A stretch of 7,393 bases of DNA from an uncultured Tissierellia bacterium (GTDB taxonomy: Bacteria > Bacillota > Clostridia > Tissierellales > Peptoniphilaceae), in NCBI GenBank assembly GCA_902489145.1, contig CABTYV010000054.1:1-7393 (forward strand). Direction: 5' to 3'. Positions 1 to 6,256 of this stretch are shown in pieces; positions within the stretch are counted from its first letter, which is position 1; every line of letters starts with the position of its first letter. The notes beneath the pieces were generated by a model. That model did not search any database. It was not told the origin of the DNA and was given only the letters and a program-made list of their open reading frames with translations. A program made the position numbers and the translations under genes.

Positions 1-38
1 AGTTGTGACTGGAGTTCAGACGTGTGCTCTTCCGATCT
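1..38. other. Illumina sequencing adapter left on the contig end (artefact)
   Basis: Positions 5-38 match the Illumina TruSeq read-2 adapter as I know it, beginning GTGACTGGAGTTCAGACG and ending GCTCTTCCGATCT. The four bases before it (AGTT) would fall in the index or preceding adapter stretch. The guaA reading frame runs into this block and stops being protein-like there. It should be trimmed and given no biological meaning; any reading frame starting in it is spurious. Confidence 0.97.
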
Positions 39-956
39 CCGCGTTCCGTCAACCCGAGCCTCCGGATCCGTGACCCCCGCCAGACGGGTGAAGAAACGCT
101 TCGAGGCATCGACGGCCACCAGCTTTAGGCCCAGGTCCCGTCCAAAAACCTGCTGGACCGTAGCAGCCTCATCCTTGCGCAGGAGACCATGGTCCACAAA
201 AACACAGGTCAACTGATCGCCGATGGCCCGGTGAACCAGGGCCGCTGCCACAGCGGAATCTACCCCGCCAGAGAGGGCACAAAGGGCCTTGCCCGACCCG
301 ACCTGGGCCCGAATCCTACGAATGGTGGATTCGGCAAAGTCCTCCATATTCCACCCCCCACTCAGACCGCAAATCTCATGGACGAAATGCGCAATCATAG
401 CCGGTCCCTCAGCGGTATCGCGAACCTCCAGATGGAACTGAACCCCGTAGAGCTTTTTCTCCACGTGGCCAAAAGCCGCCACCGGGCAATTGTCCGTGTG
501 CGCCAGGATCTCAAAACCCGGTCCCAGGGACTCGATGCGGTCGTTGTGGCTCATCAGGGCTGGCGTTTGAGCCGGTAGACCGGAGAAAAGGGGGCACTCG
601 GTCTCCAGCGTGACCGTATGGACCCCGTATTCGGCCTTCCCGGCTGCCTCCACCTGCCCGCCTGTCGCCTGAGCCAGCCACTGGGCTCCATAGCAGATGC
701 CCAAAATGGGCAGGCCCAGGTCCAAAATAGCCGGATCCAGCTGGGGGGCGCCCGGCTCATAGACGCTCGACGGTCCCCCCGTCAGGATGATGCCCTGATA
801 GCCCTGCTGGCGGATCTCCGCTGCACTCGTCGTGCAAGGCTTGATCTCACAGTAGACCTTTGCCTCCCGGACCCGCCGGCCAATGAGCTGCTTATATTGA
901 CCTCCAAAGTCTAAAATGATGATTTTTTCTTTCGTAAGTGAGCTGTCTGAAGCCAT
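39..956 (-). CDS. guaA: GMP synthase (glutamine-hydrolysing), C-terminus missing at contig end
   Basis: Catalyses the last step of GMP synthesis: XMP, ATP and glutamine give GMP, AMP, PPi and glutamate, in the cytoplasm. The 306 visible codons cover the class I glutamine amidotransferase domain (about residues 11-195) and the start of the ATP-pyrophosphatase domain. Visible motifs are ILDFGGQY (14-21), the nucleophile loop GICYGAQ with Cys88, the catalytic His/Glu motif at 175-177, and the PP-loop LSGGVDS (228-234) followed by VFVDHGLLRKDEA. The usual length is about 510 residues, so roughly 40% is lost beyond the left end. ATG at 956-954 follows a purine-rich Shine-Dalgarno (AAGGGGGAG). Two oddities: the usual HPE triad motif reads His-Leu-Glu, and after VTDPE the family's KRKIIG stretch is replaced by ARVDGTR directly before the adapter. 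The metal repressor lies 78 bp upstream on the same strand, so co-transcription is possible. Confidence 0.95.
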
Positions 957-1034
957 CCTTCTCCCCCTTGTTCAAATTCAAGGTCCCCGCCTCCGGCCGC
1001 AAAATGAAAGCCGCGCCCGCAGGTCGCGTTATTC

Positions 1035-1415
1035 CTAAAAGTCCGGCAGGTTGTCCTGCAAATACTTCTTTAACGTGTGAAAGGTCTCTTTCGAAATCGC
1101 ATGCTCCATCCGGCAGGCATCGTGATCGGCCAGGGTCTCTTCCACCCCCACCAGCATCAACAGCTTCTTTAACGTCAGATGGCGGTCGTAGATCTCCTTG
1201 CCCACCCGGGCGCCCTTGATGGTCAGCTTCAGCTCCCCATCCTCTGCCATATTGACCAGGCCCTCTTCCTCCATCTTTTTCACGGCTGCCGAGACGGAAG
1301 CCCTTGAAATATCCAGATAATTGGCCAGGTCAATGGAACGCACATGACCAAGCTGGTCGCGTAAGACATAAATGCCTTCTAAATAGTTTTCGGTTGAATC
1401 CTGAATATGATGCAT
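1035..1415 (-). CDS. DtxR/MntR-family metal-dependent transcriptional repressor
   Basis: 126-residue cytoplasmic DNA-binding protein, expected to repress metal-uptake genes when loaded with Mn(II) or Fe(II). The N-terminal winged helix-turn-helix is seen at about residues 5-70 (ENYLEGIYVL, then SIDLANYLDISRASVSAAVKKMEEEGLV). The dimerisation/metal domain follows at 71-126. Likely ligands by alignment from memory are Glu13, His79 (in YDRH), Cys101, Glu104 and His105 (in ACRMEH). Asn10 occupies the place of MntR Asp8 or DtxR Met10. Length and the lack of an SH3-like third domain resemble B. subtilis MntR (about 142 residues), while Cys101 is DtxR-like, so Mn versus Fe specificity cannot be called. 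ATG at 1415; only a weak Shine-Dalgarno (ACGAGG) precedes it. It is divergent from hsp20 and upstream of guaA. Confidence 0.9.
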   Translation of the reverse strand: MHHIQDSTENYLEGIYVLRDQLGHVRSIDLANYLDISRASVSAAVKKMEEEGLVNMAEDGELKLTIKGARVGKEIYDRHLTLKKLLMLVGVEETLADHDACRMEHAISKETFHTLKKYLQDNLPDF

Positions 1416-1587
1416 AAGTGCCTCGTTTCCGTTTCTTGCCAGGATCGATAAGCTCCAAAAGGGAACTGCCCTATCCTATCAAATTTCACGCCTCCCTGCA
1501 GTCTTTTCAGTCTTAAATCTGGTAGGTGGACGGTAAGATATAGATTATATACCCAAAATGAACGCTACCCCGTTCAAAATCCGGTTA

Positions 1588-1614
1588 TTAGCACTCTATA
1601 TAGATTGGTGCTAA
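1588..1614 (+). promoter_or_regulatory. CIRCE heat-shock operator (HrcA site) of hsp20
   Basis: The left arm TTAGCACTC (1588-1596) is a perfect CIRCE half-site. It is followed by exactly 9 bases (1597-1605) and the right arm TGGTGCTAA, which matches GAGTGCTAA at 7 of 9 positions. Its place just upstream of the -35 box of the heat-shock gene supports HrcA control. The spacer, with flanking bases, contains a 10-bp perfect palindrome TCTATATAGA. Confidence 0.85.
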
Positions 1615-1620
1615 AATTCC

Positions 1621-1648
1621 TTGACTTATAGGTCAAAGATGGTATAAT
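1621..1648 (+). promoter_or_regulatory. Sigma-A promoter of hsp20
   Basis: -35 TTGACT (1621-1626), a 16-bp spacer, and a consensus -10 TATAAT (1643-1648). Transcription should start near 1655, leaving a leader of about 55 bases before the hsp20 start codon. The ATG at 1647 overlaps the -10 box and so cannot be the translation start. Confidence 0.88.
1631..1647 (+). promoter_or_regulatory. Possible CtsR operator overlapping the hsp20 -10 box
   Basis: GGTCAAA-GAT-GGTATAA resembles the CtsR tandem heptad (R)GTCAAA-NAN-(R)GTCAAA. The first heptad is perfect, the 3-base spacer fits NAN, and the second heptad matches 5 of 7 and coincides with the -10 box. Binding here would occlude RNA polymerase. 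The second half is partly dictated by the -10 sequence, so a chance match remains possible. Confidence 0.4.
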
Positions 1649-1694
1649 GAAGGCAGATCAAAACACCGCTTCAACAACGGTAGGAAATAGAAAA

Positions 1695-1702
1695 GAAAGG
1701 GG
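1695..1702 (+). promoter_or_regulatory. hsp20 ribosome-binding site that fixes the start
   Basis: GAAAGGGG ends 7 bases before the ATG at 1710-1712. No such site precedes the in-frame ATG at 1647, which lies in the promoter. This settles the start as MLRLLPYYG. Confidence 0.8.
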
Positions 1703-1709
1703 CAAAAAG

Positions 1710-2144
1710 ATGCTAAGACTTTTACCTTATTATGGAACGCCAGCAAGAAGAAGTAACGAGGATTTCGATGACATGGTCGATCATTTCTTCCGCAGTGGAT
1801 TGGAAAGGCTCTCCGAGACGAGCTTCCGCCTGGATGTGGAAAAAACGGACAAGGCCTATATTGTGACGGCTGAGGTCCCGGGCCTGCGCAAGGACGATAT
1901 CGATATTGAGGTGGAGGACGACCTCTTAACCATCTCCGTCCACCAGGAGGAAGAGAAAAAGGAGGAGAACGAGGACAAGTCCTACCTCCACCGGGAGCGC
2001 CGCGTTTTCAATGCGACCCGTCAGATCTCCCTCGAGGGCGTCGATGAGGAGGCCATCAAGGCCGGCATGGAGGATGGGCTATTGCGCATTGAGCTCCCCT
2101 TCCGGGAAGCCATCTCCAAGAAAAAGGCCATCTCGATCGACTAA
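1710..2144 (+). CDS. Hsp20 / alpha-crystallin small heat-shock protein
   Basis: 144-residue ATP-independent holdase chaperone that forms oligomers and keeps unfolding proteins soluble for DnaK/ClpB-type refolding. The N-terminal arm is about residues 1-38. The alpha-crystallin domain follows at about 39-130 (SFRLDVEKTDKAYIVTAEVPG, then the family signature AGMEDGLLRIELP at 118-130). The C-terminal tail carries an I-S-I form of the I-X-I motif (141-143) that docks neighbouring subunits. A very acidic, Lys/Glu-rich loop (EEEKKEENED) sits in the variable region. The start at 1710 is chosen from the Shine-Dalgarno and promoter; the frame is open upstream to 1647, but those codons lie in the promoter and leader. 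It is a single-gene unit with CIRCE, a possible CtsR site and its own terminator. Confidence 0.95.
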   Translation: MLRLLPYYGTPARRSNEDFDDMVDHFFRSGLERLSETSFRLDVEKTDKAYIVTAEVPGLRKDDIDIEVEDDLLTISVHQEEEKKEENEDKSYLHRERRVFNATRQISLEGVDEEAIKAGMEDGLLRIELPFREAISKKKAISID

Positions 2145-2167
2145 GAATCACCAAATGCATACACATC

Positions 2168-2204
2168 GGGCGCCTGCAGCAAGCAGCTTGCAGGCGCCCT
2201 TTTT
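2168..2204 (+). terminator. Rho-independent terminator of hsp20
   Basis: An 11-bp perfect GC-rich stem (GGGCGCCTGCA at 2168-2178 with TGCAGGCGCCC at 2189-2199), a 10-base loop and T5 (2200-2204), 23 bases after the hsp20 stop. There is no T-run on the minus-strand side, so it acts mainly for the plus strand. Confidence 0.93.
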
Positions 2205-2233
2205 GGTGCAATTCCCTTCCTATTTCCTCGGAT

Positions 2234-2519
2234 TTACCTGCTCTTCCAGGCGTTTTGTATCCTGCTGTTGCCCGTTCGTATCGCCCCCCCCTGATTGGAA
2301 TAGCCTGTGAAATAGTTGCTATCGGGGTTCACCCAGCTGGTGGTGGGGATAAAAGCGACCGTCTCCCCCTTTTTCCCAGCGACAAAAGCCCGATAGGCCT
2401 TTGATTCTTGCTCCCGCTTGGCATATTCCTCATGCATGAGGGTTGTGATTTTATTAAAGCGCTCCTCTGCCAGCGTCCTCAGTTTTTTCTCCTGCGGCAG
2501 AAATCTTTTTTTTCATCAT
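2234..2519 (-). CDS. Small unrecognised protein gene, frame interrupted at an A8 tract
   Basis: I do not recognise this protein. A good Shine-Dalgarno (AAAGGA, 2530-2525) sits 5 bases before tandem ATG codons (2519-2517, 2516-2514), followed directly by A8 (2513-2506). As sequenced, translation gives only 21 residues (stop at 2456-2454). One A fewer would join this start to a frame open to 2234, giving 94 hydrophilic residues: MMKKRFLPQEKKLRTLAEER at the start, then a Lys/Glu-rich helix and a Gly/Asn/Ser-rich end. Without the shift the first in-frame ATG is at 2437, with no ribosome-binding site. A G8 tract (2291-2284) lies in the C-terminal part; one extra G would give a hydrophilic end (GDTNGQQQDTKRLEEQVNPRK, split here as read) stopping at 2222-2220. 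It may be a pseudogene, a phase-variable or slippage-read gene, or contain sequencing errors. It is 138 bp downstream of the lipoprotein gene on the same strand. The best promoter I see (TATATT with a poor -35 TGGTAA, 17 apart) is weak. Confidence 0.45.
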
Positions 2520-2657
2520 CGAGATCCTTTCTGTAAGAAAAAACAAAAGCCAAAATTAATATATACTTTTTTACTCGACTTTACCAGGCCCAAAAAGGGG
2601 CGTATGCGGCCTGACTGACCGGACTGGCCCTGCGCCGGGATCTCTCTCCCCCCCCGA

Positions 2658-4154
2658 TCAGCCCCTGCCCATCACCGAGAGGATTTTCTCAAAGAGGGTC
2701 GTAGAATAGAAATCCTTTTGGATCCATTGCTTCCAATTCACCAGCTTTCCGCCGTCAACGATGCCCTCGGGCAAATGGATGATCTCCCCTTTTTCGTTAT
2801 GTTGGGGCATAAATTCGATCGTGGTGTCGCGGTAGCGAAGGGTGATCTTCATGTTGGTCGATTGCTGGTCCTGCTTTTGGCAGAACAAGACTGGTGCCCG
2901 TCCGCCGATCCGATCGAGCAAGGGATTGGCCTGCGCTTTGCCTGCTGCGTCGCCCTTCTGGGCCCACTCCTTCATGCGCACGGTTGCTTTCTCCCATTTG
3001 GCGACCAGGAGATAATAATCGTCGCCCAGGAGTTCTCCATTGGCATAATTGGGATTCTCCCGGACGGGCAGGAAAAGCATGGGCTCCTGAAAGTCAGAGA
3101 AGAGGCTTTGGAAGGGAAAAAGGTCGGTCAGGAGCTTTTTCAGTTGATCCTCGTCCCGGGCCGATCCCAGGTAGAACAAAAAGGCTTGGACCTGGTCGTC
3201 ATCCTCCTGGAAGCCTGCTGCTCTTGCCAGCCTTACGAAGGGCTTGGAGGTGGGGCGATAATTGACCGGCAGGGCCTGGAGGGGGATGCTTTGCAGATAG
3301 CGCCCTTCCCCGAAGGCAAGATAGGCGCGATACAAGAACATGAGGGTGCCGGTTGAATCAAGATAATATCTTGGATCGGGCTGGTCCTTTCCCATCCATA
3401 AATTGTCCAGAGTGAGCCCCTCATAATTGTCAGAATCCTCGAGATAGGCGTACGCCTTCGGGTTGAAATAATTGATGTCCTTTAATTTCTCATATTCGTA
3501 GCGGATGCTTTCCTCCATCATCGAAAGCGCCTTCTCCTGGTCAAGGCCAAAGTGTGCCAGCAGGGCTTGATCGGAAAGAAAGCGCCCATCGGGAAGGGAG
3601 AAATTAAAAATTTGATGAATGATCTGTCCGCCGTCCCCACCGTTGGAGGCTTCCAGATGGACGCTTAATAAGTGATCCTCTTCATAGACCGAAAAAGAGG
3701 CGTTTATGCCCAATTCTTCCGAATGAAACGATGGATCAAGCGCTTGAAACTCCTTTTTCAGATAGGCAACGGTTTCATCGATCTTTTGATTGGCCTTTTT
3801 GGCGTCTTCGCTCTCCAGCAGGATGCGCGGCAAATGGACCCCCCGCACGGGGTCCTGGGCCTTTTCTTTATAGGGGCCCGCCAAAAAATCGTTCCAAACG
3901 GCCCGATCCTCTACATAATGGGACAGGGAGCCACTGAGCGCCCCTTTGACCAGCTGTCCCTTTTGCACAAAAGGACCTTTCTTCTGCGGGGCCAGGGCGG
4001 GGCCTGGTTTGGCGGCGGTACTGATATTTTCTACTTGCTTGCTCGCTTCCTCGCTTTTGCTGGAGGAAGCGGCTGGTTTCGGCTGCTCCCCACGGCAGGC
4101 GACCAAAAGAAAGGCCATCAGGGTGAGCGTTAGGCGGTGGAGGATTTTTTTCAT
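2658..4154 (-). CDS. Lipoprotein with an RsiV/DUF3298-like region, function unknown
   Basis: 498-residue predicted surface lipoprotein. The signal peptide MKKILHRLTLTLMAFLLVAC has a lipobox LVAC with Cys20 as the lipidated residue. A low-complexity Ser/Lys/Glu/Ala/Pro linker follows (about 21-65). Residues about 105-205 resemble, from memory, the DUF4163/DUF3298 pattern of RsiV and PdaC: LPRI, a pair of helices (ANQKIDETVAYLKKEF), SVYEEDHLLSVHLEASNGGDGG, then NFSLPDGRFLSDQALL. The rest (206-498) shows no domain I know; it is rich in Tyr, Asp and Leu. The start at 4154 is fixed by AAAAGGAG 7 bases upstream; earlier in-frame starts at 4238 (GTG), 4199 and 4172 would put a charged tail before the signal peptide. 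It has its own promoter at 4254-4282. The stop (TGA) is followed almost at once by a G8 run. Lysozyme sensing or cell-wall work is possible but not shown. Confidence 0.85.
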   Translation of the reverse strand: MKKILHRLTLTLMAFLLVACRGEQPKPAASSSKSEEASKQVENISTAAKPGPALAPQKKGPFVQKGQLVKGALSGSLSHYVEDRAVWNDFLAGPYKEKAQDPVRGVHLPRILLESEDAKKANQKIDETVAYLKKEFQALDPSFHSEELGINASFSVYEEDHLLSVHLEASNGGDGGQIIHQIFNFSLPDGRFLSDQALLAHFGLDQEKALSMMEESIRYEYEKLKDINYFNPKAYAYLEDSDNYEGLTLDNLWMGKDQPDPRYYLDSTGTLMFLYRAYLAFGEGRYLQSIPLQALPVNYRPTSKPFVRLARAAGFQEDDDQVQAFLFYLGSARDEDQLKKLLTDLFPFQSLFSDFQEPMLFLPVRENPNYANGELLGDDYYLLVAKWEKATVRMKEWAQKGDAAGKAQANPLLDRIGGRAPVLFCQKQDQQSTNMKITLRYRDTTIEFMPQHNEKGEIIHLPEGIVDGGKLVNWKQWIQKDFYSTTLFEKILSVMGRG

Positions 4155-4161
4155 GGCAAGG

Positions 4162-4169
4162 CTCCTTTT
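4162..4169 (-). promoter_or_regulatory. Ribosome-binding site fixing the lipoprotein start
   Basis: AAAAGGAG, 7 bases before ATG at 4154-4152. It selects the start that places the signal peptide at the extreme N-terminus. Confidence 0.8.
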
Positions 4170-4253
4170 CATTTTTGTCCCTCGCTCGGCTTCGGGCATC
4201 GGCTTTTTTTCAAGCCTTACCGGCGATCCGGCCATCACGACTGACTTGCCTCT

Positions 4254-4282
4254 ATTATTCCATCCTGCCGGGTTTCTGTAAA
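4254..4282 (-). promoter_or_regulatory. Sigma-A promoter of the lipoprotein gene
   Basis: On the minus strand: -35 TTTACA (4282-4277), a 17-bp spacer, and -10 AATAAT (4259-4254), each one base from consensus. The leader is about 90 bases and holds a small hairpin (GGCTT/AAGCC). It lies about 47 bp beyond the oleate hydratase terminator, so the lipoprotein gene is an independent unit. Confidence 0.75.
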
Positions 4283-4328
4283 CAAATAAGGGCCCTTTTC
4301 GAGAACAAAAGGAAGCAAGGGCGCATAG

Positions 4329-4364
4329 AAAAAAGGCGGCTGCCGATTGCTTGCAGCCGCCTTT
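4329..4364 (-). terminator. Rho-independent terminator of the oleate hydratase gene
   Basis: Minus-strand stem GGCGGCTGC (4361-4353) with GCAGCCGCC (4343-4335), a 9-base loop, and T6 (4334-4329). Flanking AAA/TTT extends the stem to 12 bp. It begins 17 bases after the stop codon. Confidence 0.92.
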
Positions 4365-4381
4365 GGAAGGACGAGGACCGA

Positions 4382-6178
4382 TTAGAGAAGATGATATTCC
4401 TTGAGCATGGCCTCGATTTCCGTGCCTCGGATTCTTTTTTCAATCAGGGGCGCCACACCGAAGGGCAGGTCCAGCTTGGGCTTTTCGCCGTCTAAAAGAG
4501 CACTGGCGCCCGCTAGGAGGTAGCGCAGGTCATAGCGGGAGGCAAAGACCTCCGGGACCCGCTTCTCTACTCCGGTGAGGACATAGACCGCCTCCATGGC
4601 GCAGCGGGCGGAATATTCGGTCGTAAAGACCGTGTCTCGGCCCGGATCGTCCAGCGTCTCTACAAATTGACCCAGGAAGGCAAAGTTGACCGCTTTGGGC
4701 GGGACCACATAGGGCCGGTCTCCGAAGCTTCTGGGCATGAACTGGGCCGTAATATAGGGCATATAAACTGGGATGGTCGAGGTCTCGGCCACCAGCCGCT
4801 CGATGTCCCCCGCCGGCACGCCGATATGGTAGAGCCATTCCTTTGCGATCTCCTTTCCTGTGCACTGGCACATGGGCTTTTTCACATAGTCCCCGGGCCG
4901 GTCCATAAAGAGCGCATAGACCCAAACGGCAATATCCTCATCTGGCTGGCCGATGTATTGGCCCTGACGGTTGATCGTCCAGCTCATGAGCCAGCTCGAA
5001 TCCAGCGCCGTCACGATCCCCCCGGTCACCACCTTGCCCGTGTAGGGGCTCCGCTTGGTGATCCGCTCAATATAGGAGGCGATCTCCCGGCTCCGGACGG
5101 TCACGGTCGCTGACTCCCAGTTGGTCTTTTCGATGTGGCCGGTAAAGACCTCCGGATGGCCGAAGTCGGGCGACTTTTGGGCCAGACTCTTCCAGAGCTG
5201 GAAGCTCTTGGCCGTGTCGATGTCTAGGCTGGGCGCGGTTTCATTGTCCCCATAGGAGGAGGCTTCGACCAAAGAGCCCGTCGTCACAAAGACCAGATCC
5301 TCCTCGCTCAGGACAATGGACCGGTCGTCTCCCGTTATGCTATCCTTGGCCACGATCCGGGTGGCCTGCTTTTTCTCATCCGTGATGGTAAAGTCGATAT
5401 CTAAAACCTCGCAGTGATACTGCGTCGTTACGCCCTGGTCCTTGAGCCAGCGCATCATGGGCACCACGATGGACTCATATTGGTCGTAGCGGGTAAATTG
5501 CAGGGCGGAAAGATCCGGCAGGCCGCCGACATGGTGGATGAAGCGGTTGATGTAGAGCTTCAGCTCCAGGGCCGAATGCCAGTTTTCAAAGGCAAACATG
5601 GTCCGGTAGTAGGTCCAGAAATCACTCTCCAGGAAATCCTCTGAGAAGACCTCCTCCACCGATATCTCCTGGAGCTTTTCATCCGGTGTCATCATCAGGT
5701 GGACAATTTCCTGTATGACATCCTTCGAAAGGTTGAACTTACCGTTATCGTAGCGGGTCCCGCACTTCTTTGTGATCCGGCAATTGCTATAGTTGGGGTC
5801 GTCCCAGTTGGTATAGAAGAGATCATCCAAGATGGAGCGATCCGGATCCTCCCTCGAGGGGATGACGCTGAGCAGGTCCCACAGGACCTCAAAATGATGG
5901 CCCGTCTCCCGGCCGCCCCGGGCCACATAGCCCAGATCGGAGAGGAGGCGTCCGTCGAGCGCGCCGCCTGCGAGCTCCTCCTTCTCCAGGAAAATGATGT
6001 GAGACGGATCCATTTGCGCATCCTTGATCAAAAAGCCGGCAGCCGATAGACCGGCAATCCCGGTACCAATGATGTAGGCTTTTTTCCGTTCAATTCCTTC
6101 TGGTTTTCGGGCATGCACCAAACGATCATAATCGCCGTTGCCCAGCTTCAATCGTGGATCAAAAGTTTTAATTTCCAT
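4382..6178 (-). CDS. ohyA: Oleate hydratase (myosin-cross-reactive antigen family, FAD-dependent)
   Basis: 598 residues, the family's normal length. It adds water to the cis-9 double bond of oleic and related unsaturated fatty acids, giving 10-hydroxy fatty acids; in Gram-positive bacteria this detoxifies membrane-active host fatty acids. The Rossmann FAD motif is IIGTGIAGLSAAGF (36-49) with acidic Glu65 ending the second strand. The FAD/catalytic loop is RGGRE (87-91), with Glu91 aligning to S. aureus OhyA Glu82. The helix ELKLYINRFIHH (205-216) contains Tyr209, aligning to Tyr201. The family signature PYITAQFMPRSFGDRP lies near residues 470-490. The C-terminal segment is the likely membrane-contacting part. 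ATG at 6178 follows a near-perfect AAAGGAGGT with a 5-base gap. It is monocistronic, with terminators on both sides. The upstream same-strand tetR is the obvious candidate regulator. Residue alignments are from memory. Confidence 0.96.
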   Translation of the reverse strand: MEIKTFDPRLKLGNGDYDRLVHARKPEGIERKKAYIIGTGIAGLSAAGFLIKDAQMDPSHIIFLEKEELAGGALDGRLLSDLGYVARGGRETGHHFEVLWDLLSVIPSREDPDRSILDDLFYTNWDDPNYSNCRITKKCGTRYDNGKFNLSKDVIQEIVHLMMTPDEKLQEISVEEVFSEDFLESDFWTYYRTMFAFENWHSALELKLYINRFIHHVGGLPDLSALQFTRYDQYESIVVPMMRWLKDQGVTTQYHCEVLDIDFTITDEKKQATRIVAKDSITGDDRSIVLSEEDLVFVTTGSLVEASSYGDNETAPSLDIDTAKSFQLWKSLAQKSPDFGHPEVFTGHIEKTNWESATVTVRSREIASYIERITKRSPYTGKVVTGGIVTALDSSWLMSWTINRQGQYIGQPDEDIAVWVYALFMDRPGDYVKKPMCQCTGKEIAKEWLYHIGVPAGDIERLVAETSTIPVYMPYITAQFMPRSFGDRPYVVPPKAVNFAFLGQFVETLDDPGRDTVFTTEYSARCAMEAVYVLTGVEKRVPEVFASRYDLRYLLAGASALLDGEKPKLDLPFGVAPLIEKRIRGTEIEAMLKEYHLL

Positions 6179-6210
6179 ACAAGACCTCCTTTTTTTCTTT
6201 TCTTATGCTC

Positions 6211-6239
6211 ATCCTATCGGAGGAAAAGCCCATCTACAA
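6211..6239 (-). promoter_or_regulatory. Candidate promoter of the oleate hydratase gene
   Basis: Minus strand: -35 TTGTAG (6239-6234), a 17-bp spacer, and -10 TAGGAT (6216-6211), followed by a purine-rich leader and the ribosome-binding site. Both boxes deviate from consensus, as in a regulated promoter. It is the best pair I find between the tetR terminator and the gene, but is not certain. Confidence 0.4.
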
Positions 6240-6256
6240 CGGGTAAAAGAAGGCTT

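Noticed and set aside
22..216. Plus-strand 64-codon frame starting in the adapter
   Set aside because: It begins within library adapter sequence and is antisense to guaA.
189..914. Plus-strand open frames across the left end (189-578, 618-914)
   Set aside because: They are antisense to guaA, whose minus-strand frame has clear GMP synthase motifs throughout.
957..1034. Purine riboswitch ahead of guaA
   Set aside because: The 78-bp gap is too short and shows no conserved purine-aptamer core or paired arms.
1544..1577. TATAAT on the minus strand (1549-1544) with TTGAAC upstream as a repressor-gene promoter
   Set aside because: The spacer is 22 bp, too long, and the correctly spaced -35 position reads CGGGGT. 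The repressor's promoter remains unassigned.
1647..1709. N-terminal extension of Hsp20 from the ATG at 1647
   Set aside because: That ATG overlaps the -10 box and lies upstream of the expected transcription start; the ATG at 1710 has a proper ribosome-binding site.
2590..2635. Imperfect inverted repeats (GGCC...GGCC, GCCCC-T5-GGGC) as a lipoprotein terminator
   Set aside because: Stems are four pairs or fewer with internal mismatches, and the T-run is in the loop, not after the stem.
2718..3356. Long plus-strand frames inside the lipoprotein gene (also 3672-4133)
   Set aside because: Antisense shadows of a gene with a lipobox signal peptide, promoter and ribosome-binding site; they lack ribosome-binding sites and recognisable motifs.
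4155..4238. Longer lipoprotein start at GTG 4238 or the ATGs between
   Set aside because: These would bury the signal peptide behind a charged extension and lack the strong AAAAGGAG site seen before 4154.
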